From Aplectana chamaeleonis (taxonomy: Eukaryota > Nematoda > Chromadorea > Rhabditida > Cosmocercidae): DNA of 64,000 nucleotides. A program made the translations under genes and the position numbers. Under the pieces are notes generated by a model. It was not told where the DNA came from, ran no database searches, and was given only the letters and a program-made list of their open reading frames with translations. Location: the NCBI GenBank assembly GCA_029168955.1, contig JAPDOI010000694.1, positions 124,001 through 188,000 on the forward strand, read 5' to 3'. This document shows, piece after piece, positions 11,519 through 22,557 of this stretch. Each line of letters starts with the position of its first letter. The stretch's first letter is position 1.

Positions 11519-11872
11519 TGCCGATATGTCGTACGTTCGTGCCGTGGCAGTGTGGAGGAAACAAATCACCCTCCGTGCAAACCGACGTCAATCCCTCCGC
11601 GGAAGGGTTTTTGTCATGGGAGAGGTGCTGGTCGGCCGCGTCTCTCCTTCGGATTCCTGATAAGGGCCGGCGTCGAGAGGAATCCTGGACCTGTGCAGAA
11701 GTATCAATGTGCCACCTGCAGCAATGATGTTACCTGGCATAAAACAAGCGTCCAATGCTTTGGATGTCAAAGGTGGGTGCATCTCTCCTGTTCGGGTCTC
11801 AGTTCTGTGAGGCATCACCGACTCTTCCTTCCTTTGTGTTCTGTGCTCACCCCAGCAACTCTGATTCCTCTT
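11519..11872 (+). pseudogene. Family A LINE (+ copy), ORF1 start with 2A-like peptide and PHD-type finger
   Basis: The 5' boundary is placed near 11519, where similarity to the second copy (15667 reading leftward) begins. The frame encodes a 2A-like sequence AGVERNPGP at 11666-11692, preceded by a hydrophobic LSFGFLIR. It is followed by a C-x2-C-x12-C-x2-C-x4-H-x2-C pattern (CATC, CFGC, HLSC), a PHD-type zinc finger known from ORF1 of several LINE groups. The copy is interrupted at 11872 by the - strand LINE and continues at 15668 and again at 17690. The frame upstream of about 11519 is not part of the element. Confidence 0.75.
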
Positions 11873-11906
11873 CTTCTTCTTTTTTGCTGCCACATTGAGG
11901 GTTTTG

Positions 11907-12526
11907 TCATAGGTTGAGGAACTGGGCGACCAGTAACGGATTCGTCCATAAGTCCATTACGGTCAGCGTGGTAGGTCTCTCCGGACAGTTGAATAAATGT
12001 GCGGTATCGTGGCCGATGGTACCGCAGTCCGGGCACACATCAGATTTACTGCTGTCAATCCTGCTGACATAAGACATTAGCATTGTAGAGTGACCACAGC
12101 GTAATGATGCGAGCGTGCACCTGGCCCTTCTTCCGAGTTGAGTCTCGGATGTGCAGACTTGGAGCGGCACTACCCCCAATATGGGGTTAATGGCCACCTT
12201 TTCCAGATGGCACCGTACGAACGGAGTATGCTCCTCGCGCAATATACGGAGTCGCTCTTGCTGTGAGTCGTGCCATCTTTGCAAATTGACTTTGCTGGGA
12301 GCATCGGCGAATGGCTCCCTGATGCCTCTCTCTGACGCGGTTTAGCACTCTCCAAGAGGGCTGGTTTGGTTGGTTGTTTGACAGTGTTGATTAAAAATCG
12401 TTGGGCCTGGAGCTGACAGCGCTCCCTTACTGGTAATAAGCGGGTCTCAACATGCAAGTGATCGACTGGGGAACTTTTTGCACATTCCGTGGCGATTCGA
12501 AGAGCTGCATTCTGTATGCGTTGCAT
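11907..12526 (-). pseudogene. LINE ORF2 C-terminus with Cys/His motif
   Basis: Two frames (12170-12526, then 11907-12284) cover the region after the reverse transcriptase: LQRIQNAALRI-type helix, DHLHVETRLLPV, then RCTLASLRCGHS, CPDCGTIGHDTAHLFNC and the ending VAQFLNL. It matches 1-1119 closely in pattern. There is a frameshift near 12200, and a short gap (12527-12653) with no good match separates it from the RT, indicating a small rearrangement. Confidence 0.8.
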
Positions 12527-12653
12527 CTTATTACTCTAAGAGGATTCCGAAACGAGATGCTGCCAAACTGGTGCGGCGTGTTCTAGTGCAGGCTGTAGGA
12601 TCGCCTTATAGGTTATTATATGGAAGGATATAGGTTATAATAATAATGGTTTC

Positions 12654-13722
12654 TTAGCAACTACCCCATGATGTACCGCCCAGGGCTCTAAGCACGTTAA
12701 GCTTCGCTTTAACGATAGCCTGCTTCTGTTCCGTGTTCTTATGGAACTTGAGCGATAGATCGAGCACGAGACCGAGAAGTTTTGGGAAGCGGGCCGCAGA
12801 CAAACGATCTCCATTCCATACGACATACGGATGTGCGCTGTTTTCAGATGGGTCCGTTGTGAGTACGGATACCGATGACTTTGACGCAGAAATCTTCAGC
12901 ATTTTGCGGTCGAAGAAACTTTTCAGTGCGGTCAAGTACCCGTTAATCTTAGCGGCGGCCACATTTATGTCCGGATCACGACACAAGACAGTCATATCAT
13001 CAGCGTAAGCGACCACCTTGATATCTTGGGGTGGGGCGGGCATATCTTCGAGGTACAGACTGAAGAGAGCAGGCGACATTACGCCGCCCTGTGGGACTCC
13101 AGCTGCAATTGGAATGCTGTTTGAGACATGATTCTGGAACATCCCTCTAGCCCGTCTTCCCTTAGTGAATGCAGCTATCCAGCGCTTTTGCCATGGCGGG
13201 ATTGATGACTCCAGTAAGTTGTTTGATAAGATGCCAAGATTCACTGTGTCGAAGGCCTTGGTGAGATCCAAGGCAACTGCTACAGTTCTCTGGGGCTTAT
13301 AGGCGTTGAAACCATCAATTGCATAGCTAGTAATTTCTAACAAAGCTGTCGTGGTGGAATGCAGTCTTCTGAATCGTGCTGAAACACCTGTCTCTCGTTG
13401 TGTTCGGCCAGATCTTTGACGATCAGCTTTTCAGCTACTTTAGCAAAAGAAGACAACAAGCTAATGGGCCGATAGCCCTTGACTGAAGCTTGGGTTTGCC
13501 AGGCTTGGGCAGCGGCACGACGTTTGCCGTCTTCCAATTCTGTGGGATAGTACACGACCTGAACGAGGTGTTTATCACATCAGTGAGAAGCGGTAAAAGG
13601 TCAGTGGGTATCTTCTTCAAGACAGCAGGACATATCCCATCAGGACCAATAGCTCTAGAGTTCCGCATTTCCTTTGTAATCTTCTCAACTTGCGTCGTAG
13701 TAAACGTTTCGGCCGTGCTCAA
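12654..13722 (-). pseudogene. LINE ORF2 reverse transcriptase domain
   Basis: Palm motifs in order on the - strand: SRAIGPDGICPAVLKKIP and VVPLPKPGKP (13435-13722), YRPISLLSSFAKVAEKLI (13337-13555), ALDLTKAFDTVN (catalytic Asp), GVPQGGVMSPALF, YADDMTVL (catalytic pair, residues 113-116 of the 12654-13343 frame), KMLKISASKS and LGLVLD. Every catalytic motif is intact, but two frameshifts (near 13340 and 13480) break the protein. Confidence 0.9.
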
Positions 13723-14377
13723 GCGGGAGGCGGCACAGCTCTCTTGCAGTCACTCTATTCTGCGGACCTCGTTTAGCACTGGTGATGAAAAAACTTTTCC
13801 CGAGCGCATAAGCGGCTTCCTTTCCTGATTTGAATACGCCGTTGTCGAATTCGATAGTGGAGACGGTGGCGGGTGAGCTTTTACCCGAAAGCTTCCGTAA
13901 AACCTTCCAAGTAGCTGCACTGTCCGTCTTAAGTCCATCTGTGTCCATCTGTCCGGCGAACTTCTCCCACTCTTCTTTCTTGTGTCTTTCCAAATCCTTT
14001 TTGATCTCACTGTCAAGCTCAGCAACCACGGGGTCCAGATGATTAACCGTTCTCCTCGCACCTCTCGTTCTAATTTTGTCGAGGATTTCCCTGTTGACAT
14101 TTGGATAGAACGTCTTGACGCGACCGATAGGAATAGCCGCATTCATGGCCTTGCGGATTGCGTCAGATAGATGGCACTCCTTCTGGTGCACGCTTCCATT
14201 CCACGGGTAATCTGCCGATAGGCGAAGCGCAACTTCACTGAACAGGCGCCAGTCTGCTCGGCCTAAATTAAGATAAGAACGTTGGCGAACACCAGAAAAG
14301 GGAGCGAGAGAATTGGATAGATCGATGTGGACAAAGACAGGAACGTGGTCACTTGGCAGGGAATCGAGGTAGACCAT
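13685..14377 (-). pseudogene. LINE ORF2: end of endonuclease and linker to RT
   Basis: It begins with LPSDHVPVFVHIDLS, the SDH motif that ends the endonuclease, then a linker of charged helices (LDSEIKKDLERHKKEEWEKF) before the RT. Joined to 14473-14901 only through a frame change near 14370-14480. Confidence 0.75.
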
Positions 14378-14472
14378 GAGCAGCAGCTAGAAAGGTTGGA
14401 CGAGACAAGAGATATGTCTGGGCTAGAAGATCGGCCGCTGGTGGCAGGGAGACGAGTGGGCTGATCATCATT

Positions 14473-14901
14473 TCAAATGACCAGGTCGCACTCATCTGCC
14501 CATTCTTCGACGTCATTTCCTCCAACATCAGGACCGAGAGACGAGCAAAAGGTGTGAGCGTTGAAATCACCCGCGAAAACGACCGAGGATGAGAGGGAGC
14601 AGTCGCTCAGCTGCTTGAGAAGTGGGATAGGACTGTAAGATGAAGGGCGGCATGAAGTTGTAGGTGGAATGTATATGTTGAAAAGAGAAAGGGGTGTTTT
14701 TAGGGGAGATGGATTGGGAGGTACTCGAGAGTACCGTCCGTGGGGTGATGGGAATGAGGTGTGAGGAAGTGAAGATAGAACGAAAGTAGCGACTCCACCG
14801 CCGACAGATGACCTTGGAGCATGGTAAGAACTATAGCCTGGGATATTGGGATGAGGATAGGTAGGGGATGGACACAGGTTGGTTTCTTGAACCATGATCA
14901 C
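14473..14901 (-). pseudogene. LINE ORF2 endonuclease, N-terminal two thirds
   Basis: Motifs MIMVQETNL (catalytic Glu), SSVGGGVATFVLS, LFNIYIPP, VVFAGDFNAHT (catalytic Asp/Asn) and a DECDLVI end are visible. The same block, in + orientation and without the rest of the element, is at 17690-18183, which identifies that fragment as the same family. Confidence 0.85.
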
Positions 14902-14914
14902 GTCTGGATGCTAA

Positions 14915-15190
14915 CTACGTGCAAAGACAGAGTTCGGAAGCTTGGCACGAAGGCCGTTTAGATTGATATGCACAATGGAAAAGAGGGCGATTTGAGATAG
15001 AGGAATCTGAGATGGAAGGTGAGGAGCATAACACACGACGAAAAGATGAGTTATGATGCCTCACAGAGCTGAGACCCGAACAGGAGAGATGCGCCCACCT
15101 TTCGCATCCGAAGCACTGGACGCTGGTATGTCTCCAGTTTACATCCTCTCCGCACGTTCCACACAGGGCGGGTAGCGCATACCTGAAAAT
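14915..15190 (-). pseudogene. LINE ORF1 remnant with PHD-type finger
   Basis: The - strand encodes ALCGTCGEDVNWRHTS, QCFGCERWAHLSCSG and SSVRHH, the same zinc-binding pattern as at 11700-11810. It is cut off from its 2A-containing N-terminus (about 15500-15600) by an inserted LINE 3' end. Confidence 0.75.
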
Positions 15191-15480
15191 CGCTAGAAGA
15201 GTCACCGGCGCTGCTTCCTTGGGCCAGTTTAGGCGACGGGTATCCCAAATAGTTCTTAGCTACGAAGCATAGCATTTTCGATTGTTTCTTCTTTTCTAGA
15301 GATAGATCTTCGTTTGTTTGATTGGTAGGGTGTATGAAGAATAGGAGTATTTTTGCTCAAGTTTTGCTGTCTGTTTTTTTCTTTCTTCAGGTCTTGTTAG
15401 TTTTTCTGTGCATCTCTTCTTATTCTTATCACGCATTCGCCTTATGTGAGTGTAATAAACATATACATATACATATTGGT
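15190..15480 (+). mobile_element. 5'-truncated LINE 3' end inserted in ORF1 of the family A copy
   Basis: On the + strand the piece ends with GTGTAATAAACATATACATA-type repeats (about 15450-15478), the tail style of family B (compare 10230 and 54680). It separates the 2A-like part (15480-15600, -) from the PHD part (15190 and below, -). The left boundary is approximate. Target duplication was not resolved. Confidence 0.55.
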
Positions 15481-15667
15481 ACTTCTGAGCGGGTCCAGGA
15501 TTCTCTCCACGCCGGCCCTTTGCAGGAGAATCCGAAGGAGAGCTGCGGCCGGCCAGCACCTCTCCCATGACAAAAACCCTCTTTGTGGAGGGAATGACGT
15601 CGGTTTGCACGTAGGCGATCTTCTTTCCTCCACACTACCACGGCACCAACGTACGACATCTCGGCAG

Positions 15668-15717
15668 CTCTGATTCCTCTTTTACCAACCGCCCCCTCTC
15701 TATTGTACATATGATTA
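15668..15717 (+). pseudogene. Middle piece of the split family A (+) LINE
   Basis: This begins with the right copy of the 14-bp duplication and matches the region between PHD finger and endonuclease of the - strand copy (TTTACC, ATTGTACATAT corresponding to IVHI). It ends at TA, where the TIR element 15718-17687 is inserted, and the reading resumes at 17690. Confidence 0.7.
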
Positions 15718-17687
15718 GGTCCGTGGCCTGTTTCCTCAAGAAAAAACGTGTAAGGCCGTAGTTATACACCGGCGGGACGCTGCGGAAATAGCAAGACAAC
15801 TACCACTTATGTACGTCCAAATGTGCTCTGACATTCGGACAGCGCGGCGCTGGGGTGCAAACAGCGCGAGGCGGCGCCCCCATCCTAGCCTGGCGCTGTT
15901 CGCGCCCTAGCGCGAGGCTAAAATTCTTCAGCGGCGCCGCGCTGGGTCATTTTTTGCAGAATAGCGCGGGGCCGGCTACTTCCATCGCGTCGATTGTATC
16001 CACTTCTCGATTCATTATTATCAATGCTATCATATATCATCATATTATTACATTAGGCATATATTATTAATAACATGACTTAATTATTATGAATAATTTA
16101 TCTTCATTCTAAGTCGTAATACAACAAATTTTCGCCATAACAACACGTTTTCATGCATTGACAATGCTAAAAAAGAAAACCTTCCTTGCATAGTTTTCCA
16201 TTCTCTAACAATCAATACTCTAAATTAAAATACCCGTACTTAAGCATACGAAAGCACCTTAAAGCACTTGTGATTGATTACACTTCTGCTTATATCTGCA
16301 CAGGAACACAAAATGGACATTCAATAAGATCGAGACGTACGAGTGCAATGCAGGAGTACAAAATGGACTAACAAATAGATGGAAACATGGGGAATCGCAG
16401 AGCACTTTAAAATCTGCAAACCAATTTCTTGGGTTATTACGAAAACTAATCATTATTCGAATACCGTCAAGATCATATAACGCGCTCCCTGTGGATTTTT
16501 CGCAGTCCACAATATGCCATACATCAGTCGACTAGATCCGGATCTCCATTGCACTGACCGTCATCCTTCTGCTCCACACTCTGGGACTGCCGAGAGCTTT
16601 CTGAAAGAAGTGTTCGAGAATTCGTAGCATGATACGAATTTTACGAGGAAATTTACAGAAAGTTGAGCAGATTTTGTCACAAACTCACATCTCTCGGAAT
16701 CCACTTCTGACTATGAGCGCCATCCACGTCTGCAGATTTGAGGCCTCGCGCGTCTCATCTGAAAATGAAATGTAAAATGTAATATCGAGCAATACAATAA
16801 CTGTAAGTGACAAACTCTTTGAATGTATGGTATTACCAAATGAGGACAGAAAATATTCGCGGAGGAAAGTTAGGGCGTCACCGAAACTAAATGAAAATCA
16901 GACATTAACATCCGCGCTTCAATCGAAGAAACCAGAGAGGATTGCGAACAGAGCGCGAGGCTGGGCCATGATTTATTACCCCAGCGCGGCGCCGTTCTAC
17001 TAATTCAGCAGGTCCCGCATGGAACACGCTGTCTCGCGAAGATTCCGCGGGGGAGCAGTCGCTGGCCTCGCGCTGAAGGATGCTCCGTGCACTAATCGCA
17101 CCCCAGCCTCGCGCTAAATGCCGAAAATGCCCCAGCGCCGCGCTGTCCGAATGTCAGAGTGCTGAGGCATGTCAAAAGGAAGAGTTGTCCCAGAAAAAAG
17201 GGCCGGAAGACCGCTCTGAGCACTTATACACGCCGCGGCACTGTATACTGTAGCCTGGCGGGACCTACCCTGTTGGACGTTTGCCAATCTCCATCAGCTG
17301 ATTATTTTTCAAATCTAAATTTGCTAAAATATCATCAAAACGACATAATGAGCACTTCTATGACAAGAACGACACATTTCTAGTGACTTTCTGCAATAAA
17401 CAAGTGATAGAGGCGTGAAATAGCGATAAAATACATTTGAAACGCCTAAAAATTTAGGTCTGCAATATTGCGTCAAAGACGCAATATTGCAGATGAATCC
17501 CTAAACCACGCAGCAAGCGGCGGCAATGTCATTGCGGAACGTTTTCATTCCGCTGGTGTATAACTAGGGCCTAAATTTGTGCCGCGGCTGTCGTGGCGGT
17601 TTAAATCTCAATCTCCGAGAATTAAACCGCCGCGCCAGCCGCGGTTTGAATTTAAACGTTTTTTCTTGACGAAACAGCCCATGGACC
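15718..17687. mobile_element. TIR DNA element with TA target duplication, 1.97 kb, no transposase
   Basis: Termini GGTCCGTGGCCTGTTTCCTC and its near complement are inverted over about 35 bp, flanked by TA (15716-15717 and 17688-17689). A TA duplication suggests the Tc1/mariner group. No transposase ORF is seen. A second TIR structure (15826-17159) lies inside it. A lone terminus of the same element is at 10261-10288. Confidence 0.7.
15826..17159. mobile_element. Nested TIR element with GCGC-rich subterminal repeats
   Basis: The outer 30 bp, beginning CTCTGACATTCGGACAGCGC, are inverted at both ends. Further inside, GCGCGAGGCTGGG- and CAGCGCGGCGC-type words repeat in both arms, around an AT-rich core with no ORF motif. 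No clean target duplication could be read, so its superfamily is open. Confidence 0.6.
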
Positions 17688-17689
17688 TA

Positions 17690-18183
17690 ACTATATAAAT
17701 CTTAACGGCCTTCGTACCAAACTGTCTGAACTCTTCGCACGTATTCATAATCCGGATGTTATTATAGTTCAAGAAACCAAACTCTCTCCCTCTACCACTT
17801 ATCCCCAACCAAACATTCCAGGCTACACTGCCTATCACATCCCAATGACAGCTCTTGGAGGCGGAGTTCCTACGTTTGTACTTTCTAACTTACCCTCTCA
17901 TCTAATTCCGAATGTTCCTAAAGACGGTACTTTCGAGTACGTTCCCGTTCACCTCCCACTTAAAAATCCATTATCTCTATTTAATATTTACATCCCTCCC
18001 TCCACTTATTGTTCCCCAACCTACAACCCCATACCTCTTCTTAAGCAGTTGCATGACTGCTCTCTCTCTCCCCATCAGCTGTCTTTGCAGGTGACTTCAA
18101 TGGTCACACGTTCTGTGCTGCGCTTGAGTCCGACGCCAGAATGGAAGACGTCGAGGAATGGGCTGAGTGTGATCTGGTTATAG
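17690..18183 (+). pseudogene. Last piece of the split family A (+) LINE: endonuclease
   Basis: It encodes NLNGLRTKL, IIVQETKLS (catalytic Glu), ALGGGVPTFVLSNLP, PLSLFNIYIPP and, after a frameshift near 18085, FAGDFNGHT. It parallels 14473-14901. It stops at 18183, where similarity ends and a perfect hairpin follows. Together with 11519-11872 and 15668-15717 it forms one LINE interrupted twice. Confidence 0.8.
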
Positions 18184-18192
18184 GTAGGTTAT

Positions 18193-18215
18193 CGCTCCAG
18201 CCGCGAAGCGGCTGG
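18193..18215. repeat. Perfect 10-bp hairpin
   Basis: CTCCAGCCGC, loop GAA, GCGGCTGGAG. It lies exactly where the LINE similarity ends. Purpose unknown; it could be the end of another element or a structural breakpoint. Confidence 0.5.
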
Positions 18216-18504
18216 AGAGGTTTGGTTTTGCCTGGCACTTGTGATCACTTAGATTTTGGTAAAGTAGTTAATAAAACCTGTAAAACAAATTTTCTAGAGA
18301 TTTCCTTCTGGATATAAGTGAGAGAGTATAGAAGACACCCGCTGACAAAATTTGAGCCAAATCGATTGAAAATTAACAAAGTTAGATCGGCGGAAGCTTA
18401 GCTAAAATTCGCGTTTTTTCTTGTAACGCGTCCCTCGTGTCCTGTTCCTCGTCCCTCGTTCCTCGTTCGCGCCACTAGCCACTGCCAGTGGTCGCAGGCT
18501 ATCA
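18216..18504. other. Spacer before the 42-bp satellite
   Basis: No gene recognised. It contains a short CCTCGTTCCTCGTTCG-type degenerate repeat (18430-18475). Confidence 0.4.
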
Positions 18505-20997
18505 GTACATAGGGCATCTGATGACGTCATCAGGGTGTCATGTAAAGTACATAGGGCATCTGATGACGTCATCAAGATGTCATGTAAAGTACATAGGGCA
18601 TCTGATGACGTCATCAAGATGTCATGTAAAGTACATAGGGCATCTGATGACGTCATCAGGGTGTCATGTAAAGTACATAGGGCATCTGATGACGTCATCA
18701 AGATGTCATGTAAAGTACATAGGGCATCTGATGACGTCATAAGGGTGTCATGTAAAGTACATAGGGCATCTGATGACGTCATCAGGGTGTCATGTAAAGT
18801 ACATAGGGCATCTGATGACGTCATCAAGGTGTCATGTAAAGTACATAGGGCATCTGATGACGTCATCAGGATGTCATGTAAAAGTACATAGGGCATCTGA
18901 TGACGTCATCAGGGTGTCATGTAAAGTACATAGGGCATCTGATGACGTCATCAGGGTGTCATGTAAAGTACATAGGGCATCTGATGACGTCATCAGGATG
19001 TCATGTAAAGTACATAGGGCATCTGATGACGTCATCAGGGTGTCATGTAAAGTACATAGGGCATCTGATGACGCCATCAGGGTGTCATGTAAAGTACATA
19101 GGGCATCTGATGACGTCATCATGGTGTCATGTAAAGTACATAGGGCATCTGATGACGTCATCAGGGTGTCATGTAAAGTACATAGGGCATCTGATGACGT
19201 CATCAGGATGTCATGTAAAGTACATAGGGCATCTGATGACGTCATCAGGATGTCATGTAAAGTACATAGGGCATCTGATGACGTCATCAGGGTGTCATGT
19301 AAAGTACATAGGGCATCTGATGACGTCATCAGGATGTCATGTAAAGTACATAGGGCATCTGATGACGTCATCAGGATGTCATGTAAAGTACATAGGGCAT
19401 CTGATGACGTCATCAGGATGTCATGTAAAGTACATAGGGCATCTGATGACGTCATCGGGATGTCATGTAAAGTACATAGGCATCTGATGACGTCATCAGG
19501 ATGTCATGTAAAGTACATAGGGCATCTGATGACGTCATCAGGATGTCATGAAAAGTACATAGGGCATCTGATGACGTCATCAGGATGTCATGTAAAGTAC
19601 ATAGGGCATCTGATGACGTCATCAGGATGTCATGTAAAGTACATAGGGCATCTGATGACGTCATCAGGATGTCATGTAAAGTACATAGGGCATCTGATGA
19701 CGTCATCAGGGTGTCATGTAAAGTACATAGGGCATCTGATGACGTCATCAGGGTGTCATGTAAAGTACATAGGGCATCTGATGACGTCATCAGGGTGTCA
19801 TGTAAAGTACATAGGGCATCTGATGACGTCATCAGGATGTCATGTAAAGTACATAGGGCATCTGATGACGTCATCAGGGTGTCATGTAAAGTACATAGGG
19901 CATCTGATGACGTCATCAGGATGTCATGTAGAGTACACAGGGCATCTGATGACGTCATCAGAACGTCGTGCCAAGTGCATAAAGCATCTGGTGACGTCAT
20001 CAGGGTGTCATGTAAAGTACATAGGGCATCTGATGACGTCATCAGGGTGTCATGTAAAGTACATAGGGCATCTGATGACGTCATCAGGATGTCATGTAAA
20101 GTACATAGGGCATCTGATGACGTCATCAGGATGTCATGTAAAGTACTTAGAGCATTTGATGACGTCATCAGGATGTCATGCAAAGTACATAGGGCATCTG
20201 ATGACGTCATCAGGGTGTCATGTAAAGTACATAGGGCATCTGATGACGTCATCAGGATGTCATGTAAAGTACATAGGGCATCTGATGACGTCATCAGGAT
20301 GTCATGTAAAGTACATAGGGCATCTGATGACGTCATCAGGATGTCATGTAAAGTACATAGGGCATCTGATGACGTCATCAGGATGTCATCATGTAAAGTA
20401 CATAGGGCATCTGATGACATCATCAGGATGTCATGTAAAGTACATAGGGCATCTGATGACGTCATCAGGATGTCATGTAAAGTACATAGGGCATCTGATG
20501 ACGTCATCAGGATGTCATGTAAAGTACATAGGGCATCTGATGACGTCATCAGGATGTCATGTAAAGTACATAGGGCATCTGATGACGTCATCAGGATGTC
20601 ATGTAAAGTAAGTACATAGGGCATCTGATGACGTCATCAGGGTGTCATGTAAAGTACATAGGGCATCAGATGACGTCATCAGGGTGTCATGTAAAGTACA
20701 TAGGGCATCTGATGACGTCATCAGGATGTCATGTAAAGTACATAGGGCATCTGATGACGTCATCAGGATGTCATGTAAAGTACATAGGGCATCTGATGAC
20801 GTCATCAGGGTGTCATGTAAAGTACATAGGGCATCTGATGACGTCATCAGGATGTCATGTAGAGTACACAGGGCATCTGATGACGTCATCAGAACGTCGT
20901 GCCAAGTGCATAAAGCATCTGGTGACGTCATCAGGACGTCGTGCCAAGGTGGTGCCAAGTGCATAGGGCATTTTCTGACATCAGCAGGACGTCGTGG
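18505..20997. repeat. 42-bp satellite array, about 58 copies, each with a 14-bp CRE-like palindrome
   Basis: The unit is 42 bp. Its core is TGATGACGTCATCA, a perfect 14-bp palindrome containing the CRE/ATF site TGACGTCA, flanked by CATC and GGATG, then TCATGTAAAGTACATAGGG. Most copies differ at one position (GG/GA/AG before TGTCAT). The last units diverge (GTCGTGCCAAGTGCATAAAG). The same divergent block also occurs once inside the array at about 19921-19990. Since 42 is a multiple of 3, long ORFs appear in several frames on both strands (14-residue repeats); these are a consequence of the period and not evidence of a protein. Confidence 0.95.
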
Positions 20998-21138
20998 AAA
21001 GTGAGTAGCGCTTCATTTTTAGCGTGCGCATCAAGTTTGTTGCTTACTGATTATTATAGCAATCCATGCTATTCGAAAATTATTGAAGATTTTTCAGGGA
21101 TATTACTTCGTAATATCAATAAAAAGTGAACAATTCTA

Positions 21139-21728
21139 TCAAAAAGGGTCTTCCAAGCAAAGAGGTTTGGTTGGCGTCAGAAACGTTCCAACAAAAAGGA
21201 ACAATGGGTAAGTAGAATGAGGAGAGTCTACAAAAGTGAACAATATTTTCTGAGACTGATTTTCCTGGCCGATACTTCTTAACAGCAAAAACAAACCGTT
21301 GTGGTACTTCTAGAGGAAGAGTTCAATGGTTTCCAAGAATGGACTTCTATTCGTTGACGAGAATATAAGAAAATATTCTCATTAGATGCTGCACTTTGGT
21401 TTCGCTTCCTCGTAGCAGCTGGAGCAAACCGTCCGTCTGTGTTTTTGGCATCATCTTCTATTCTGATGGTAAGCATTAGGTTTACATGCACATACTTTTT
21501 AACGGTTCTCGTGTAGTCAAGACGAGTTTTGGAACCACAGAGTGCTTCCGTGTAGAACACCGCAACGGTTTGTTTTGCTGTTAAGAAGTATCGGCCAGGA
21601 AAATCAGTCTCAGAAAATATTGTTCACTTTTTGTAGACTCTCCTCATTCTACTTACCTATTGTTCCCTTTTTGTTGGAACGTTTCTGACGCCAACCAAAC
21701 CTCTTTTGCTTGGAAGACCCCTTTTTGA
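21139..21728. mobile_element. MITE with long inverted arms, TA target duplication
   Basis: Ends TCAAAAAGGGTCTTCCAAGC and complement, flanked by TA (21137-21138, 21729-21730). The arms are inverted over nearly 190 bp each, leaving a loop of about 200 bp. There is no coding potential. It sits at the 3' end of the - strand LINE, just outside its TATC tail. Confidence 0.75.
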
Positions 21729-21948
21729 TAGATAGGTTTATTACGTTCGCATCAGGCAAGCGTTAAAGAGGCACGCAACAATACAAAAATGGTCAAACAA
21801 TAGCAATTATATGATATGCATTAAAACTACACAATGTATGGTAATGGAGAACGCGATAATATAATGGAAGCGATCGATGACAGAAAAACTCAAGGCAACT
21901 CATAACACTGCGAAAGTTGGGCCATACTCCTTCTCAACTGAAGGAAGG

Positions 21949-22557
21949 TCATACTGGAACCTGAACTATTTTCCGTAAACTCGAGAAAAAGACTCCCAGC
22001 TCTGAAAGTGAACAATTTCGCGCTAAAGGTGGTTTTCGGTTTAGGCAACGTGACCTTAGGGTCATTCCCTCTCGTTCTAGTGTGAGCGATTTGAAAAAAA
22101 GTTTTTTTGGCCGACAAGTACTTGCTGAGTACAGAATTTCAAGAACCATGCATTTATCGAATACTCGGCGTCGATATTCTAGTGTGGGTAAACCCAGATA
22201 CTTGTTCCGGAATGCAGCTTTTGGGATCCGGTGATACAAAAATCCTCCAATCCTTATAAGCAGCTTACGAGTGAAGTTCTTTTGAACTTTCTCTATGGCA
22301 TAAATATGCTTTTTCTTAAACGGACAAAAAACTGTAGTGCTTGATTTCACAATAGGCGTGACATAAGTTTTGTAAGCTCGTAAAAGCAAGGGTTTACTTT
22401 TGATTGAAAGCCCTCTAAAAATATGAAATGTTCGCATTAGAGCTTGCTTACATTTAGCCCTTATGTGAGCAGTAAAGTCAAGTCCATTGTTGTATAGAAA
22501 TCCAAGATCTCTCACCTCTTTCACTTCAGATATAGCTACCCCATCAATCATATACAT
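21949..22557 (-). pseudogene. LINE ORF2 C-terminal region
   Basis: Starts MYMIDGVAISEVKEVRDLGF with YNNGLDFTAHI, then LLLRAYKTYV and NFTRKLLIRIGG, and ends LSELGVFFSSLRKIV. This is the thumb/C-terminal region that follows the RT palm in family B (compare 9390-10045 and 53900-54180). No stop within the stretch, but it is in a different frame from the palm piece (22544-22948). Confidence 0.8.

Larger units (their letters stand above)
11873..15667 (-). mobile_element. Family A non-LTR retrotransposon inserted into another family A copy
   Basis: It runs from the 5' end at 15667 to the GAA-type tail at about 11873-11885. It is flanked by a 14-bp target duplication, CTCTGATTCCTCTT, at 11859-11872 and 15668-15681. 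The order on the - strand is ORF1 remnant, endonuclease, reverse transcriptase, Cys/His tail. A 3' LINE fragment is inserted in ORF1 (15190-15480). The duplication shows insertion into the + copy, which resumes at 15668. Confidence 0.85.

Noticed and set aside
18773..20624. Very long ORFs (up to 612 codons) across the 42-bp satellite
   Set aside because: The period is a multiple of three and several frames on both strands are open at once; the peptides are 14-residue repeats with no known family.
18505..20997. CRISPR array
   Set aside because: Units are head-to-tail with no unique spacers, and the setting is a nematode genome.
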